A stretch of DNA of 64,000 bases, from contig NZ_KV880643.1 of NCBI RefSeq assembly GCF_001907695.1, positions 62,001-126,000 of the forward strand, in the 5' to 3' direction. The translations under genes and the position numbers were made by a program. This document shows, one piece after another, positions 8,690 to 16,467 of this stretch. How positions within the stretch are numbered: position 1 is the stretch's first letter; every line of letters begins with the position of its first letter. Source of the stretch: Thalassospira sp. TSL5-1. Lineage in GTDB: Bacteria > Pseudomonadota > Alphaproteobacteria > Rhodospirillales > Thalassospiraceae. Below the pieces are notes generated by a model. It did not search any database. It had not been told where the DNA came from and worked only from the letters and a program-made list of their open reading frames with translations.

Positions 8690-9771
8690 GTACGCAAATC
8701 AAATTGCGCCATTGTGCCAAAACCTTTGCCGATGGTACGCGCGCCCTGGCCCCCTTTGATTTGACGATTGAAGGCGGCGAAACCATAGTGCTGCTGGGGC
8801 CGTCCGGGTGTGGCAAAACCACAATTTTGCGCATGATTGCCGGGCTGGAATTTCCCGATGCGGGCGGCATGATCACCTTTGATGGCGATGATGTGACCCG
8901 TCAGTCGATTGAAAAGCGCCGGGTGGGCATGGTGTTTCAGTCCTATGCCCTGTTTCCCAATATGTCGGTGGCGGAAAATGTCGCCTATGGGCTGAAGGTT
9001 AATGGCGTTTCGGCAGCGGAACGGCAAACGCGCGTCGCGGCGATGCTGGAAATGATGCACATTGATATGCTGGCCGACCGGCGGATTGACCAGCTTTCGG
9101 GCGGGCAGCGCCAGCGTGTGGCCCTGGCGCGCGCCATTGCTGTGCAACCGCGTGTGTTATTGCTTGATGAACCCCTCACCGCGCTGGATGCGAAATTGCG
9201 GGTGCGTCTGCGGACCGAGATTAATGCGCTGTTGCGCAAGCTGGGTATTACGGCGGTTTATGTCACCCATGATCAGGAAGAGGCCCTGGCACTTGGCGAC
9301 CGCATTGTGGTGATGCAAAAGGGCGAAATCGCCCAGATCGGCACCCCGCGTGAAATTTACCGCAGCCCCAAAACCCCGTTTGTCGCCGATTTTGTGGGGG
9401 CGGCCAACCGGCTGGCGGGCGATATGCGCGATGGGCGCCTGCATATTGGAAGCCGGGTGTTTGAGGCCGTAGAGGGCTGGAACACGCATAATGATATGAT
9501 CAATCAAACCGGCCCGGTGGAACTGTTCTTTCGGGCTGATGGCCTGTCGGTCTGTGATCGAGAGGACGCCCATTTTACCGGTCGCATCGAAGCCGTTGCC
9601 TATTTGGGCGATAAACAGCGTTTGACCGTTTCGGGCATCGGCCCGCAGGCGATGATGATTGATACCCATGCCGATGATCTGACCAGGGTGGGATCGGATG
9701 TGCATTGCCGGTTCAATGTCGAACGGCTCACGATATTCCCGGCACATAATGCAGATTCTGGCGCGATTTAA
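8686..9771 (+). CDS. ABC transporter ATP-binding protein (CysA/PotA type)
   Basis: The 361-residue ATPase has Walker A GPSGCGKTT (residues 38-46), a Q-loop in MVFQSYALFP, the signature LSGGQRQRVALARA, Walker B VLLLDEPLTALD and the switch His in YVTHDQEEALALGDR. A C-terminal extension of about 120 residues after the ATPase core looks like the TOBE/MOP-type regulatory domain of this subfamily. It powers import by the two permeases encoded just upstream. The gene is 20 bases ahead of the phosphodiesterase gene. Confidence 0.9.
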   Translation: MSTQIKLRHCAKTFADGTRALAPFDLTIEGGETIVLLGPSGCGKTTILRMIAGLEFPDAGGMITFDGDDVTRQSIEKRRVGMVFQSYALFPNMSVAENVAYGLKVNGVSAAERQTRVAAMLEMMHIDMLADRRIDQLSGGQRQRVALARAIAVQPRVLLLDEPLTALDAKLRVRLRTEINALLRKLGITAVYVTHDQEEALALGDRIVVMQKGEIAQIGTPREIYRSPKTPFVADFVGAANRLAGDMRDGRLHIGSRVFEAVEGWNTHNDMINQTGPVELFFRADGLSVCDREDAHFTGRIEAVAYLGDKQRLTVSGIGPQAMMIDTHADDLTRVGSDVHCRFNVERLTIFPAHNADSGAI

Positions 9772-9791
9772 TCAGGAAAGACATAACAAAA

Positions 9792-10622
9792 ATGCTGATT
9801 GCACAACTCACCGACCTTCACATTGCGGCGGGCCGCAGGCTGGCATATCGCAAGGTGGATACTGCAGGCGCGCTTGAAAAGGCGATTGATCATGTAATGA
9901 CGATGCTTCCGCGCCCGGATGTGGTTTTGTTTACAGGCGATATTGGCGACCTTGGCACGGATGAGGAATATGCGCTGGTCGCCGAAATCCTGGCAAAGCT
10001 GACAATCCCCTATTTCATGGTGCCGGGTAACCACGATCGTCGCGGGCCGCTGCGGGCGGCATTTCCCCATCCCACGCCCGTGGCCGATGGGGCCGGTTTT
10101 GTCAATTATGTGGTGGATGATTTTCCCCTGCGCCTGATCGCGCTTGATACCCTGGATGAAGGCAAACCAGGTGGCATTTTGCCACCTGCCCAGCTTGAGT
10201 GGCTGGAAACCCTACTTTCGGATGGCACAGGCAGGGACTGCGCCATTTTCATGCACCATCCGCCGTTTCGTACTGGCATTGTGCATATGGATAAGCAAAA
10301 TCTGGGTGCTGGCGCGGATGAATTGGCACGCATTGTTGTAGAACATCGCGACACGATCCGGGCGGTTTTTTGTGGTCATATTCATCGGCCGATACACACA
10401 ATCTGGTCCGGGGTGCCGGTGATGGTCGGCCCGTCGGTTGCCCATCAGGTGGCGCTGGATTTGCGCGCCGACGGGCCATCGGCCTTTGTGATGGAACCCC
10501 CAGGCCTGCATCTGCATGTTTGGGATGCAAATGCCAAAAGTCTGACGACACATCTGTCTTATATTGGGCGTTACGACGGGCCACATCCGTTTTTCGGACC
10601 GGACGGCAAGTTGATTGTTTAG
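9792..10622 (+). CDS. Metallophosphoesterase, class III cyclic-nucleotide phosphodiesterase / GpdQ-like
   Basis: The 276-residue protein carries the full dimetal signature: D8-x-H10 (LTDLH), GDIGD in FTGDIGD, GNHD in VPGNHDRRG, MHHPP and GHIHR. This is the CpdA/Icc/GpdQ branch of calcineurin-like phosphoesterases, which hydrolyse phosphodiesters such as cAMP or glycerophosphodiesters. There is no signal peptide, so it acts in the cytoplasm. It is the last gene of the LacI-ABC operon, 20 bases after the ATPase, with CAGGAAAG upstream. The context suggests it cleaves what the ABC system imports, for example a glycerophosphodiester, rather than being a housekeeping cAMP phosphodiesterase. That is inference. 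Confidence 0.82.
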   Translation: MLIAQLTDLHIAAGRRLAYRKVDTAGALEKAIDHVMTMLPRPDVVLFTGDIGDLGTDEEYALVAEILAKLTIPYFMVPGNHDRRGPLRAAFPHPTPVADGAGFVNYVVDDFPLRLIALDTLDEGKPGGILPPAQLEWLETLLSDGTGRDCAIFMHHPPFRTGIVHMDKQNLGAGADELARIVVEHRDTIRAVFCGHIHRPIHTIWSGVPVMVGPSVAHQVALDLRADGPSAFVMEPPGLHLHVWDANAKSLTTHLSYIGRYDGPHPFFGPDGKLIV

Positions 10623-10657
10623 CAGCTAGACGGTCTGCCACTGTGGTCCAGCAGGTC

Positions 10658-11128
10658 TTAAACCGGGTTATGAACTGTTTCCTGGTGCAGGGACTGATGG
10701 ATCGAGATGTCGCTTGAGAGCGCGGCTTTGACATTCTCCGGAATTTCGACAGGGATAATGCCGTTCGGATTTTCGGGGTGGGCGCGCGCCCAGACGCGCG
10801 TTTGGGTCGCTTCAAGCAACGTTGTATCGCCCAGGGTAAAGTGATGGGCGACGTCAAAGGATGTGCGGCCCCAGCGAGACACCGTAATGTAATGAACAAT
10901 CAAATCGCCCAGACGGGCTGGGGCCTTGAACACCGCATCGCCGCGTACCAGCGGGGTGCCGCGAAACGCTTCATCCTTTTTCATGATGGGGGCCATATCA
11001 TGCCCGGCTGCGAAAAACAGCTCCAGCAGGCCGCCTTCCATCCAGTGATAGTAATTTGGGTTATAGACGATCCGGGCGGGGTCACAATGGCCCCATTCAA
11101 TGCGAATTTCGCGCGTCAGCTTCAGCAT
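10658..11128 (-). CDS. Acyl-CoA thioesterase, 4-hydroxybenzoyl-CoA thioesterase family
   Basis: This 156-residue hot-dog-fold protein opens with IEWGHCDPARIVYNPNYYHW, very close to the 4-hydroxybenzoyl-CoA thioesterase active site. Asp16 aligns with the catalytic Asp17 of the Pseudomonas enzyme. It would hydrolyse an aroyl-CoA to the free aromatic acid in the cytoplasm. It is the last gene of the minus-strand run dctP-dctQ-dctM-marR-thioesterase, 21 bases after marR. In this cluster it fits release of a (hydroxy)benzoate from the thiolytic product of phenylpropenoyl-CoA oxidation. Other acyl-CoA substrates cannot be excluded. Confidence 0.8.
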   Translation of the reverse strand: MLKLTREIRIEWGHCDPARIVYNPNYYHWMEGGLLELFFAAGHDMAPIMKKDEAFRGTPLVRGDAVFKAPARLGDLIVHYITVSRWGRTSFDVAHHFTLGDTTLLEATQTRVWARAHPENPNGIIPVEIPENVKAALSSDISIHQSLHQETVHNPV

Positions 11129-11149
11129 CTGTTTTGGCCTGTTTCCGGG

Positions 11150-11629
11150 TTATTTCACTTTTTGAATGCGGATCAGCATCTGCACCAGTTGTTCTTTTTC
11201 ATCAGAACTGAAATCTTCCAGCAGTTTGTCCTCGTGATGCTGAACCGCCCGGCTGGCATCGTTAAACAGGGCTGTGCCCTTGTCCGTCAGGCGCAGGGCA
11301 TAGACCCGCCGGTCAGTGGGGACCTTGTTGCGCACAATCAGTTCGCGTGATTCAAGCTCGTCAATCATCACAACAATGTTCGACCGTTCCATTGCCAGCG
11401 AGCGTGCCAGGTCGGTCTGGCTGATATCCGGGTTTGTATTGATTACCGCAAGCGCACTAAAGGTGGTGGGTTTTAAGTCCAGATGTGTCAGGCTGGCGAC
11501 AAAATCGCTGTGCAGCGACATATAGGCGCGTTTGAGATTGTAGCCGATAAAGCCGCGCAACTGGCTGTCGGGCACAAAATCGGCATTGTCCATATCAGGA
11601 TTTGTGTTTTTCTTTTTCCTTGTTTGCAA
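11150..11629 (-). CDS. MarR-family transcriptional regulator, likely regulator of the aromatic cluster
   Basis: The 159-residue protein has the winged-helix MarR core: TTFSALAVINTNPDISQTDLA, then SLAMERSNIVVMIDELESRELIVR, then the wing VPTDRRVYALRLTDKGTAL. MarR proteins of this kind (CouR, HcaR and FerC relatives) bind hydroxycinnamoyl-CoA esters and repress phenylpropanoid genes. It lies in the TRAP operon, 22 bases after dctM. Three copies of a palindrome TTGTTAT-N5-ATAACAA in the promoters of this cluster are the probable binding sites, but none is in front of its own operon as far as I see. The effector is inferred. Confidence 0.85.
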   Translation of the reverse strand: MQTRKKKNTNPDMDNADFVPDSQLRGFIGYNLKRAYMSLHSDFVASLTHLDLKPTTFSALAVINTNPDISQTDLARSLAMERSNIVVMIDELESRELIVRNKVPTDRRVYALRLTDKGTALFNDASRAVQHHEDKLLEDFSSDEKEQLVQMLIRIQKVK

Positions 11630-11651
11630 GGGCGTCTCCTTTTTTGGCGCG

Positions 11652-12974
11652 CTATCCTGTCACGATATCGACAAGCCAGAAAGTCAGTGCGGGAAAGGCC
11701 ACGATGATCGCAACGCGCAGGCATTCAACGATCAGGAACGGGACCGCACCGCGAAAAATTTTGCGGGTTGGAATATCGGGTGCCATTGCCGATATCATAA
11801 AAAGGTTCAAACCGACAGGGGGCGTGATCATCCCCAATTCGACAACAATCAGAGAAATGATCCCAAACCAGATGGCCTGGTGCGTTGGGTCCATGCCAAA
11901 ATCCATTGCCATAAAGGCGGGGAAAAACACCGGCACCGTCAGCAAAATCATCGACAGGCTGTCCATGATACAGCCCATGACGATGTAAAAGGCAATGACA
12001 ATCAATAAAACCGTCATGGGTGCGATACCCGCAGTTGCCACCCAGTCTGCCGCCATCGTTGGCACGCGGGTTAAGGCCAGGGCCACATTAAACAGGTCAG
12101 CGCCAAAAATGATGGCAAAGATCATCGCTGTCGCGCCAGCCGTTTCAATCACGCACTCAAACAACCCGCGCAGGGACAGGGTTCGCATTAAAATGCCGGT
12201 TAAGGCAATCAGGATCACGCCGACCGATGCCCCCTCGGCAGGGGTGAAAACGCCGCCATAAATCCCGCCCAGGACGGCAATAAAAACCAGGGCCACATGC
12301 CATATCCCGCCCAGGGACCGGATGCGTTCACGCAACGGCAGTCCTTTATGTGCCGGGCCTTCATCGGGAAACAGGCGCACATAAACGCCAATGGCCAGAA
12401 CAAACCCCAACACCGCCAGAATACCGGGAATGGTGGCCGCCAAAAACAGTTTGACGATGTTTTGTTCTGTCAGCAGGGCATAAATGATCAGGACAACTGA
12501 AGGCGGGATCAGAATGCCAAGGGTGCCGCCAGCGGCCAGTGTGCCGGAACTGAGCGCGCCGGAATAACCATGACGCCGCATTTCCGGCAAGGCAACGCGG
12601 CCCATTGTTGTGGCCGTGGCAATCGATGACCCGCAAATGGAGCCAAAAGCGGCACATCCCGCCACCGATGCCATTGCCAGCCCGCCGCGCCAATGGCCCA
12701 GCCAGGCATTGGACGCGGTAAAAATCGCCCGGCTGATACCGGTGCGGGTGGCAATTTGCCCCATCAGAATAAACAGCGGAATGACGGCAAGATCATAGGA
12801 TACATATTTATCGACGATGGCGGTTTTCAAATAGGCCATCAGCGGCAGCCAGCCTGACAGAGCCATATATCCACCCGCGCCAACCACCGCCATTGCCAGC
12901 GCAATGGGCATGCGCAAAAAGATCAGGGCCATCAAAACGACGACCATGATGATGCTGATTTCAACCGGACTCAT
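11652..12974 (-). CDS. TRAP transporter large permease (DctM family)
   Basis: The 440-residue membrane protein has about 12 hydrophobic segments and the DctM signatures: GQIATRTGISRAIF, GSICGSSIATATTMG near residue 110-125, and MGCIMDSLSMILLTVPVFFPA in the C-terminal half. It overlaps the small permease gene by four bases (ATGA). It uses the sodium gradient to import the acid delivered by the adjacent DctP. Placed in an operon with a MarR regulator and an aroyl-CoA-type thioesterase, the substrate is probably an aromatic carboxylate, as for TarPQM-type TRAP systems. Confidence 0.9.
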   Translation of the reverse strand: MSPVEISIIMVVVLMALIFLRMPIALAMAVVGAGGYMALSGWLPLMAYLKTAIVDKYVSYDLAVIPLFILMGQIATRTGISRAIFTASNAWLGHWRGGLAMASVAGCAAFGSICGSSIATATTMGRVALPEMRRHGYSGALSSGTLAAGGTLGILIPPSVVLIIYALLTEQNIVKLFLAATIPGILAVLGFVLAIGVYVRLFPDEGPAHKGLPLRERIRSLGGIWHVALVFIAVLGGIYGGVFTPAEGASVGVILIALTGILMRTLSLRGLFECVIETAGATAMIFAIIFGADLFNVALALTRVPTMAADWVATAGIAPMTVLLIVIAFYIVMGCIMDSLSMILLTVPVFFPAFMAMDFGMDPTHQAIWFGIISLIVVELGMITPPVGLNLFMISAMAPDIPTRKIFRGAVPFLIVECLRVAIIVAFPALTFWLVDIVTG

Positions 12975-13522
12975 TTAAGGGATTCCGTTTTGGCAGGGGA
13001 TGAGGCAAAGAGCGGGAGTTTTTCAAGTGTATTGACCAGGGCAACCAGCCCCGAAAGTCCCAACCCGAAAATGGCAAACGCATAGATGATCCAGGTCGGT
13101 ATGCGCAGCAGCATAGAGTGGTCGCGATAGGCCAGCATATCGATCAGGCCATCGATAAGACGCCACGCAATAAGGACCCACACCATACCAAAGGCAATTT
13201 CCCATATCTGGTCCAGCATATTGCGGGTGCGCTGGGGCAGGGCGGTGGTAAAAATATCCACCATCACATGGTTGCCCTTGCGCTGGCAGAGCGGCAGGAA
13301 CAAAAAGGCGGCAATGCCACAGCCGATTTCGACCAGTTCAAAATCACCGCGAATGCCGCCAATACCGACATGACGCATCAGGACCGACAGGGTGACGGTG
13401 GCGGCCACGCCAAGAATGATGGCACCGGCCATGCCCGCACTGGTCAGGCAGGCCCAATCTATCATTTTGGCAAGGCCGCGCGTCGGTTCAGATTGTTGCT
13501 GTTTTGTGCTGTTTTCGGCCAT
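12971..13522 (-). CDS. TRAP transporter small permease (DctQ family)
   Basis: I use ATG 13522, one base after the dctP stop, for 183 residues. ATG 13540 would overlap dctP by 17 bases and adds only six residues; neither has a strong ribosome site. Four hydrophobic segments are present, the DctQ layout, with VLMRHVGIGGIRGDFELVEIGCG typical of the family. It forms the membrane complex with DctM. The N-terminal 25 residues are polar. Confidence 0.82.
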   Translation of the reverse strand: MAENSTKQQQSEPTRGLAKMIDWACLTSAGMAGAIILGVAATVTLSVLMRHVGIGGIRGDFELVEIGCGIAAFLFLPLCQRKGNHVMVDIFTTALPQRTRNMLDQIWEIAFGMVWVLIAWRLIDGLIDMLAYRDHSMLLRIPTWIIYAFAIFGLGLSGLVALVNTLEKLPLFASSPAKTESLK

Positions 13523-13523
13523 T

Positions 13524-14576
13524 TCAGGCTGTCTCGGCATCGATAAGCTGGTTTATGCGGTCAATCATGGCCTTGCCGTCATGGCCGGCATCATTCAGCG
13601 TTTCAATCCAGTCATCAATCACCGGCTGGCTGGAGGCCTGCCAGCGGTCTACTTCCGCCTTGGGAATTTCAACAAATTTGTTGCCGTGCTCGGCACACAT
13701 TTTACGGCCGACATCTTCGAATGTGTCAAACTGCTTGCCGATGCGGCGGGACAGATCAAGGCCCGAATTTGCATCAATGACGGCCTTAAGGTCGTCGGGT
13801 AATCCATCATAGGCGTCACCCGCCATTACAAGGGCAAAGGAGTTGGTATAAAGGCCGCGGGCATTTGCCGGGGTGCTGCAATGTACCGATGTCAGTTCGT
13901 GCAGCTTGAAGGCCGGAACAACCTCATAGGGCAGGCAGGTGCCGTCAATCACCCCATTGGCAAGGCCAACCGCCATTTCCGTAACCGGGAAGAAGACCGG
14001 TTCAGCGCCCAGAATGGAAAGGGCACGGCCAAAGCTCTGATTGGGGGCGCGAATTTGCAGTCCTTCCAGGTCGGCCTGTTTTTCAATGGCTTTATCGCGC
14101 ATATGAAATTTGCCGCTGGCATGAACATGGAAGGCCAGGGGTTTCATGCCGCGATATTCATCCTGACCAAATTCATCCATGAATTTGTGCATGGCAACCG
14201 ATGTGGCCTGGGCATTGGTAATCATGAAAGGCAGGCTGGCGGTTTCGGCAACCGGATAGCGCCCTGGCGTATATCCCGTTAGCGTCCAGCCAATATCGAC
14301 AACATTACTGGCAACCTGGTCGGCAATTTGTGATGGCTTGCCCCCCAATTGCATGGCCGGAAAGATCTGGATGTCGATCCGCCCGTCAGATTGTTTGCGG
14401 ATTTCCCGCGTCCAGGGTTCAAAAAAGGCCTTGTGCATCGGGGCGACGGGCGGCAGAAAATGGTGCAGCCGTAGCGTTACTTCTGCGGCACGGGCCTTGC
14501 CGATGATGGCAGGTGCCGCCAGCGCCCCGCCCATAAGGCCCAGCATTTGGCGGCGGTTAATCGAAAATCCCGACAT
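13524..14576 (-). CDS. TRAP transporter substrate-binding protein (DctP family)
   Basis: ATG 14576 is preferred because GAGGAG lies seven bases upstream. The longer frame from GTG 14591 would run through this ribosome site. The 350-residue product begins SGFSINRRQMLGLMGGALAAPAIIG, a Tat-type signal, as in many TRAP binding proteins. Typical DctP segments follow: LRLHHFLPPVAPMHK, GLQIRAPNQSFGRALSILGAEPV with the conserved carboxylate-binding Arg, and GVIDGTCLPYEVVPAFKL. It presents the substrate to DctQM in the periplasm. An aromatic acid is the expected ligand from context. Confidence 0.88.
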   Translation of the reverse strand: MSGFSINRRQMLGLMGGALAAPAIIGKARAAEVTLRLHHFLPPVAPMHKAFFEPWTREIRKQSDGRIDIQIFPAMQLGGKPSQIADQVASNVVDIGWTLTGYTPGRYPVAETASLPFMITNAQATSVAMHKFMDEFGQDEYRGMKPLAFHVHASGKFHMRDKAIEKQADLEGLQIRAPNQSFGRALSILGAEPVFFPVTEMAVGLANGVIDGTCLPYEVVPAFKLHELTSVHCSTPANARGLYTNSFALVMAGDAYDGLPDDLKAVIDANSGLDLSRRIGKQFDTFEDVGRKMCAEHGNKFVEIPKAEVDRWQASSQPVIDDWIETLNDAGHDGKAMIDRINQLIDAETA

Positions 14577-14640
14577 TGAACATCTCCTCACGATGAAGGC
14601 TCCGGTTATGCCCGGATGCCATGTTCCTTCCTGAATATCA

Positions 14641-14676
14641 GGGCAGCCGCTTGGCGCGGCTTTTGCCCGCTTTTTT
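14641..14676 (+). terminator. Hairpin plus T-run on the plus strand, purpose unclear
   Basis: GGGCAGCCGC pairs with GCGGC(TTT)TGCCC around a TTGGC loop, followed by TTTTTT at 14671-14676. It looks like an intrinsic terminator for plus-strand transcription, but no plus-strand gene ends here. It lies in the space between the hydratase gene and dctP, both on the minus strand. Confidence 0.3.
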
Positions 14677-14721
14677 ATGTTGTTTTACAGGTGGCCGCTC
14701 TATCGCGGCTCTATTATTTTG

Positions 14722-14752
14722 AATAACCGGATTGTTTATTTAGCCGGTTATT
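14722..14752 (-). terminator. Hairpin at the end of the hydratase gene
   Basis: AATAACCGG and CCGGTTATT form a perfect 9-bp stem with a 13-base loop, overlapping the hydratase stop codon (14748-14750). There is no long U-run after it, so termination is likely but not certain. Confidence 0.45.
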
Positions 14753-15527
14753 TAAAGTTTGGCGCCCGTTTTTCCAAAAAGGCGTTTAATCCTTCCCTTG
14801 CATCGTCACTGGTTTGGGTCAGGGCGGCGCACAGGCTTTCGGTAAACAGGCCATCCGCCTTTGCCATATCCTCGATCCGGGCGAGGGCCTGGATCATAAT
14901 GTAATTTGAAAGCTGGGCATTGTCGGCAACTTTGGCGGCCAGTTCGTTTGCCTTTGCTTCGGCCTCAGTCGCACTGTCGCAAACATAATGCGACAGGCCG
15001 AGCCGCAGGCCATCTTCGGCAGTGTATTTGCGCCCGGTCAGCATCATTTCGATCATGCGGTCCGCCCCCAGGATTTTGCCAATTCGCACCGATGCGCCGC
15101 CGCCAACAAAAATGCCGCGCCGTCCTTCAGGCAGTTGATAAAAGGTGCTTGGGTCGGCAATGCGGATATGCGTTGCTGCCGCCAGTTCCAGCCCGCCGCC
15201 AATCACAGCGCCTCTCAGAACCGAAATGACGGGCAGGCCACCAAACTGGATTAAATCCATGATGCGGTGCCAGTTGCGCGAATGGCGCATGGTTTCGGCG
15301 GCGTCGCGCGCCACATGTTCCGACAGGTCCAGCCCCGCCGAAAAATGGTCGCCTTCACCGCTCAGGATCACGATCCGCACGTCCTTGGGCGGGTTGGCAA
15401 AAAAGGCACCCAGCGCATCCATAAGCGTGTCACTGACGGCATTACGCTTGTCTGGCCGCGTGATGGTCAAACGCGCAACCGTGCCATCGATTGTCACGTC
15501 CAATACGTCATTCGCGCCATTTGTCAT
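14748..15527 (-). CDS. Enoyl-CoA hydratase/isomerase (crotonase) family protein, probable phenylpropenoyl-CoA hydratase
   Basis: The 259-residue protein has the crotonase core: HFSAGLDLSEH (oxyanion hole), GGGLELAAATHIRIAD and YQLPEGRRGIFVGGG. Both catalytic glutamates of true hydratases are present, Glu114 and Glu134, 20 residues apart as in rat enoyl-CoA hydratase. Hydroxycinnamoyl-CoA hydratase-lyase (Ech), by contrast, has Ser in the first position. It therefore more likely hydrates an aryl-propenoyl-CoA for beta-oxidation than cleaves it to an aldehyde. It lies 40 bases after the SDR gene in one minus-strand operon controlled by the operator at 16348. Confidence 0.82.
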   Translation of the reverse strand: MTNGANDVLDVTIDGTVARLTITRPDKRNAVSDTLMDALGAFFANPPKDVRIVILSGEGDHFSAGLDLSEHVARDAAETMRHSRNWHRIMDLIQFGGLPVISVLRGAVIGGGLELAAATHIRIADPSTFYQLPEGRRGIFVGGGASVRIGKILGADRMIEMMLTGRKYTAEDGLRLGLSHYVCDSATEAEAKANELAAKVADNAQLSNYIMIQALARIEDMAKADGLFTESLCAALTQTSDDAREGLNAFLEKRAPNFK

Positions 15528-15567
15528 GTTCTTTTTCCTTACGTAAAGCTGTCATTATTCAGGTAAT

Positions 15568-16332
15568 TTATCGCGCCTGAAGGCGCACGGCCCCGTCAAG
15601 ACGAATGACGGTGCCATTCAGCATGGTGTTTTCAACGATGTGGCAGGCCAGTTCGGCATATTCGCTGGCATGACCCAACCGTTTGGGGAACGGAATATTG
15701 GCCGCAATGGCCTCGCGGGCTTCATCGGGCAGGGTGTCGGTCATGGCGGTGGCAAACAGGCCCGGTGCGATGGTCATAACCCGAACGCCAATCCGTGCCA
15801 GTTCGCGCGCGGCGGGCAGCGTCATCGCGGCAATGCCACCTTTCGATGCTGCATAGGCACACTGGCCGATTTGGCCGTCCTCATAGCCCACCGATGATGT
15901 ATTGATGATAACGCCACGTTCACCATCGTCATTCAGGGGGGCAGCTTCGGCCATTAATTTGGCGGCGTGGCTCAAGGTAATAAAGCTGCCGGTCAGATTG
16001 ATGTTGAGCGTTTTGATAAAATCATCAATCGGCAAGTCGCCACTGCGCGGCAATATGCGGCTTGCGGTGCCGATCCCCGCACAATTGACAAGGATGCGTG
16101 GAATGCCAAGTTTGTTGGTCACAGTATTGAATGCCGCAGCAACCGAGGCCGGGTCGGCAATATCAACTGTGACGGCGATCCCGCCAATGTCGGCGGCAAT
16201 TTGGTTTGCGGCGTCTTCATTACGGTCCAGGACGGCAACCCGTGCACCGGCTTTGGCAAATTTGCGCGCCGTTGCAGCGCCAAGGCCACTGCCACCGCCT
16301 GTTATGATGGCCGATAACTGATCAAGGTGCAT
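15568..16332 (-). CDS. SDR-family dehydrogenase, probable 3-hydroxyacyl-CoA dehydrogenase
   Basis: The 254-residue short-chain dehydrogenase has the nucleotide motif TGGGSGLG (11-18), Asp36 for NAD preference, NCAG (83-86) and the catalytic set Ser147, Tyr160, Lys164 (YAASK). Its insert APLNDDGERGVIINTSSV is typical of type II 3-hydroxyacyl-CoA dehydrogenases (HSD10-like). In this cluster it should oxidise the 3-hydroxy-3-arylpropanoyl-CoA made by the hydratase encoded next to it, ahead of thiolysis. It is the first gene of the operon, with a palindromic operator 16-34 bases upstream of the start. Confidence 0.82.
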   Translation of the reverse strand: MHLDQLSAIITGGGSGLGAATARKFAKAGARVAVLDRNEDAANQIAADIGGIAVTVDIADPASVAAAFNTVTNKLGIPRILVNCAGIGTASRILPRSGDLPIDDFIKTLNINLTGSFITLSHAAKLMAEAAPLNDDGERGVIINTSSVGYEDGQIGQCAYAASKGGIAAMTLPAARELARIGVRVMTIAPGLFATAMTDTLPDEAREAIAANIPFPKRLGHASEYAELACHIVENTMLNGTVIRLDGAVRLQAR

Positions 16333-16347
16333 TTCCTTACCTGAAAT

Positions 16348-16366
16348 TAGTTATTATTTATAACAA
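16348..16366. promoter_or_regulatory. Operator copy A of the aromatic cluster (probable MarR site)
   Basis: TAGTTAT-TATTT-ATAACAA matches the copy at 19394 (TTGTTAT-N5-ATAACAA) in all but one base of the arms. It lies directly upstream of the SDR-hydratase operon. The shared palindrome points to one regulator, most simply the MarR protein at 11150. Confidence 0.6.
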
Positions 16367-16467
16367 TTATATTTACACATCATCGCCCGGGGGTCAACTG
16401 TAGAAAGATTATCTCTCTTCAGAATTTTCCTTTTCAGGGATGATGTGTGCAGCCTCTCGACCCTTGA

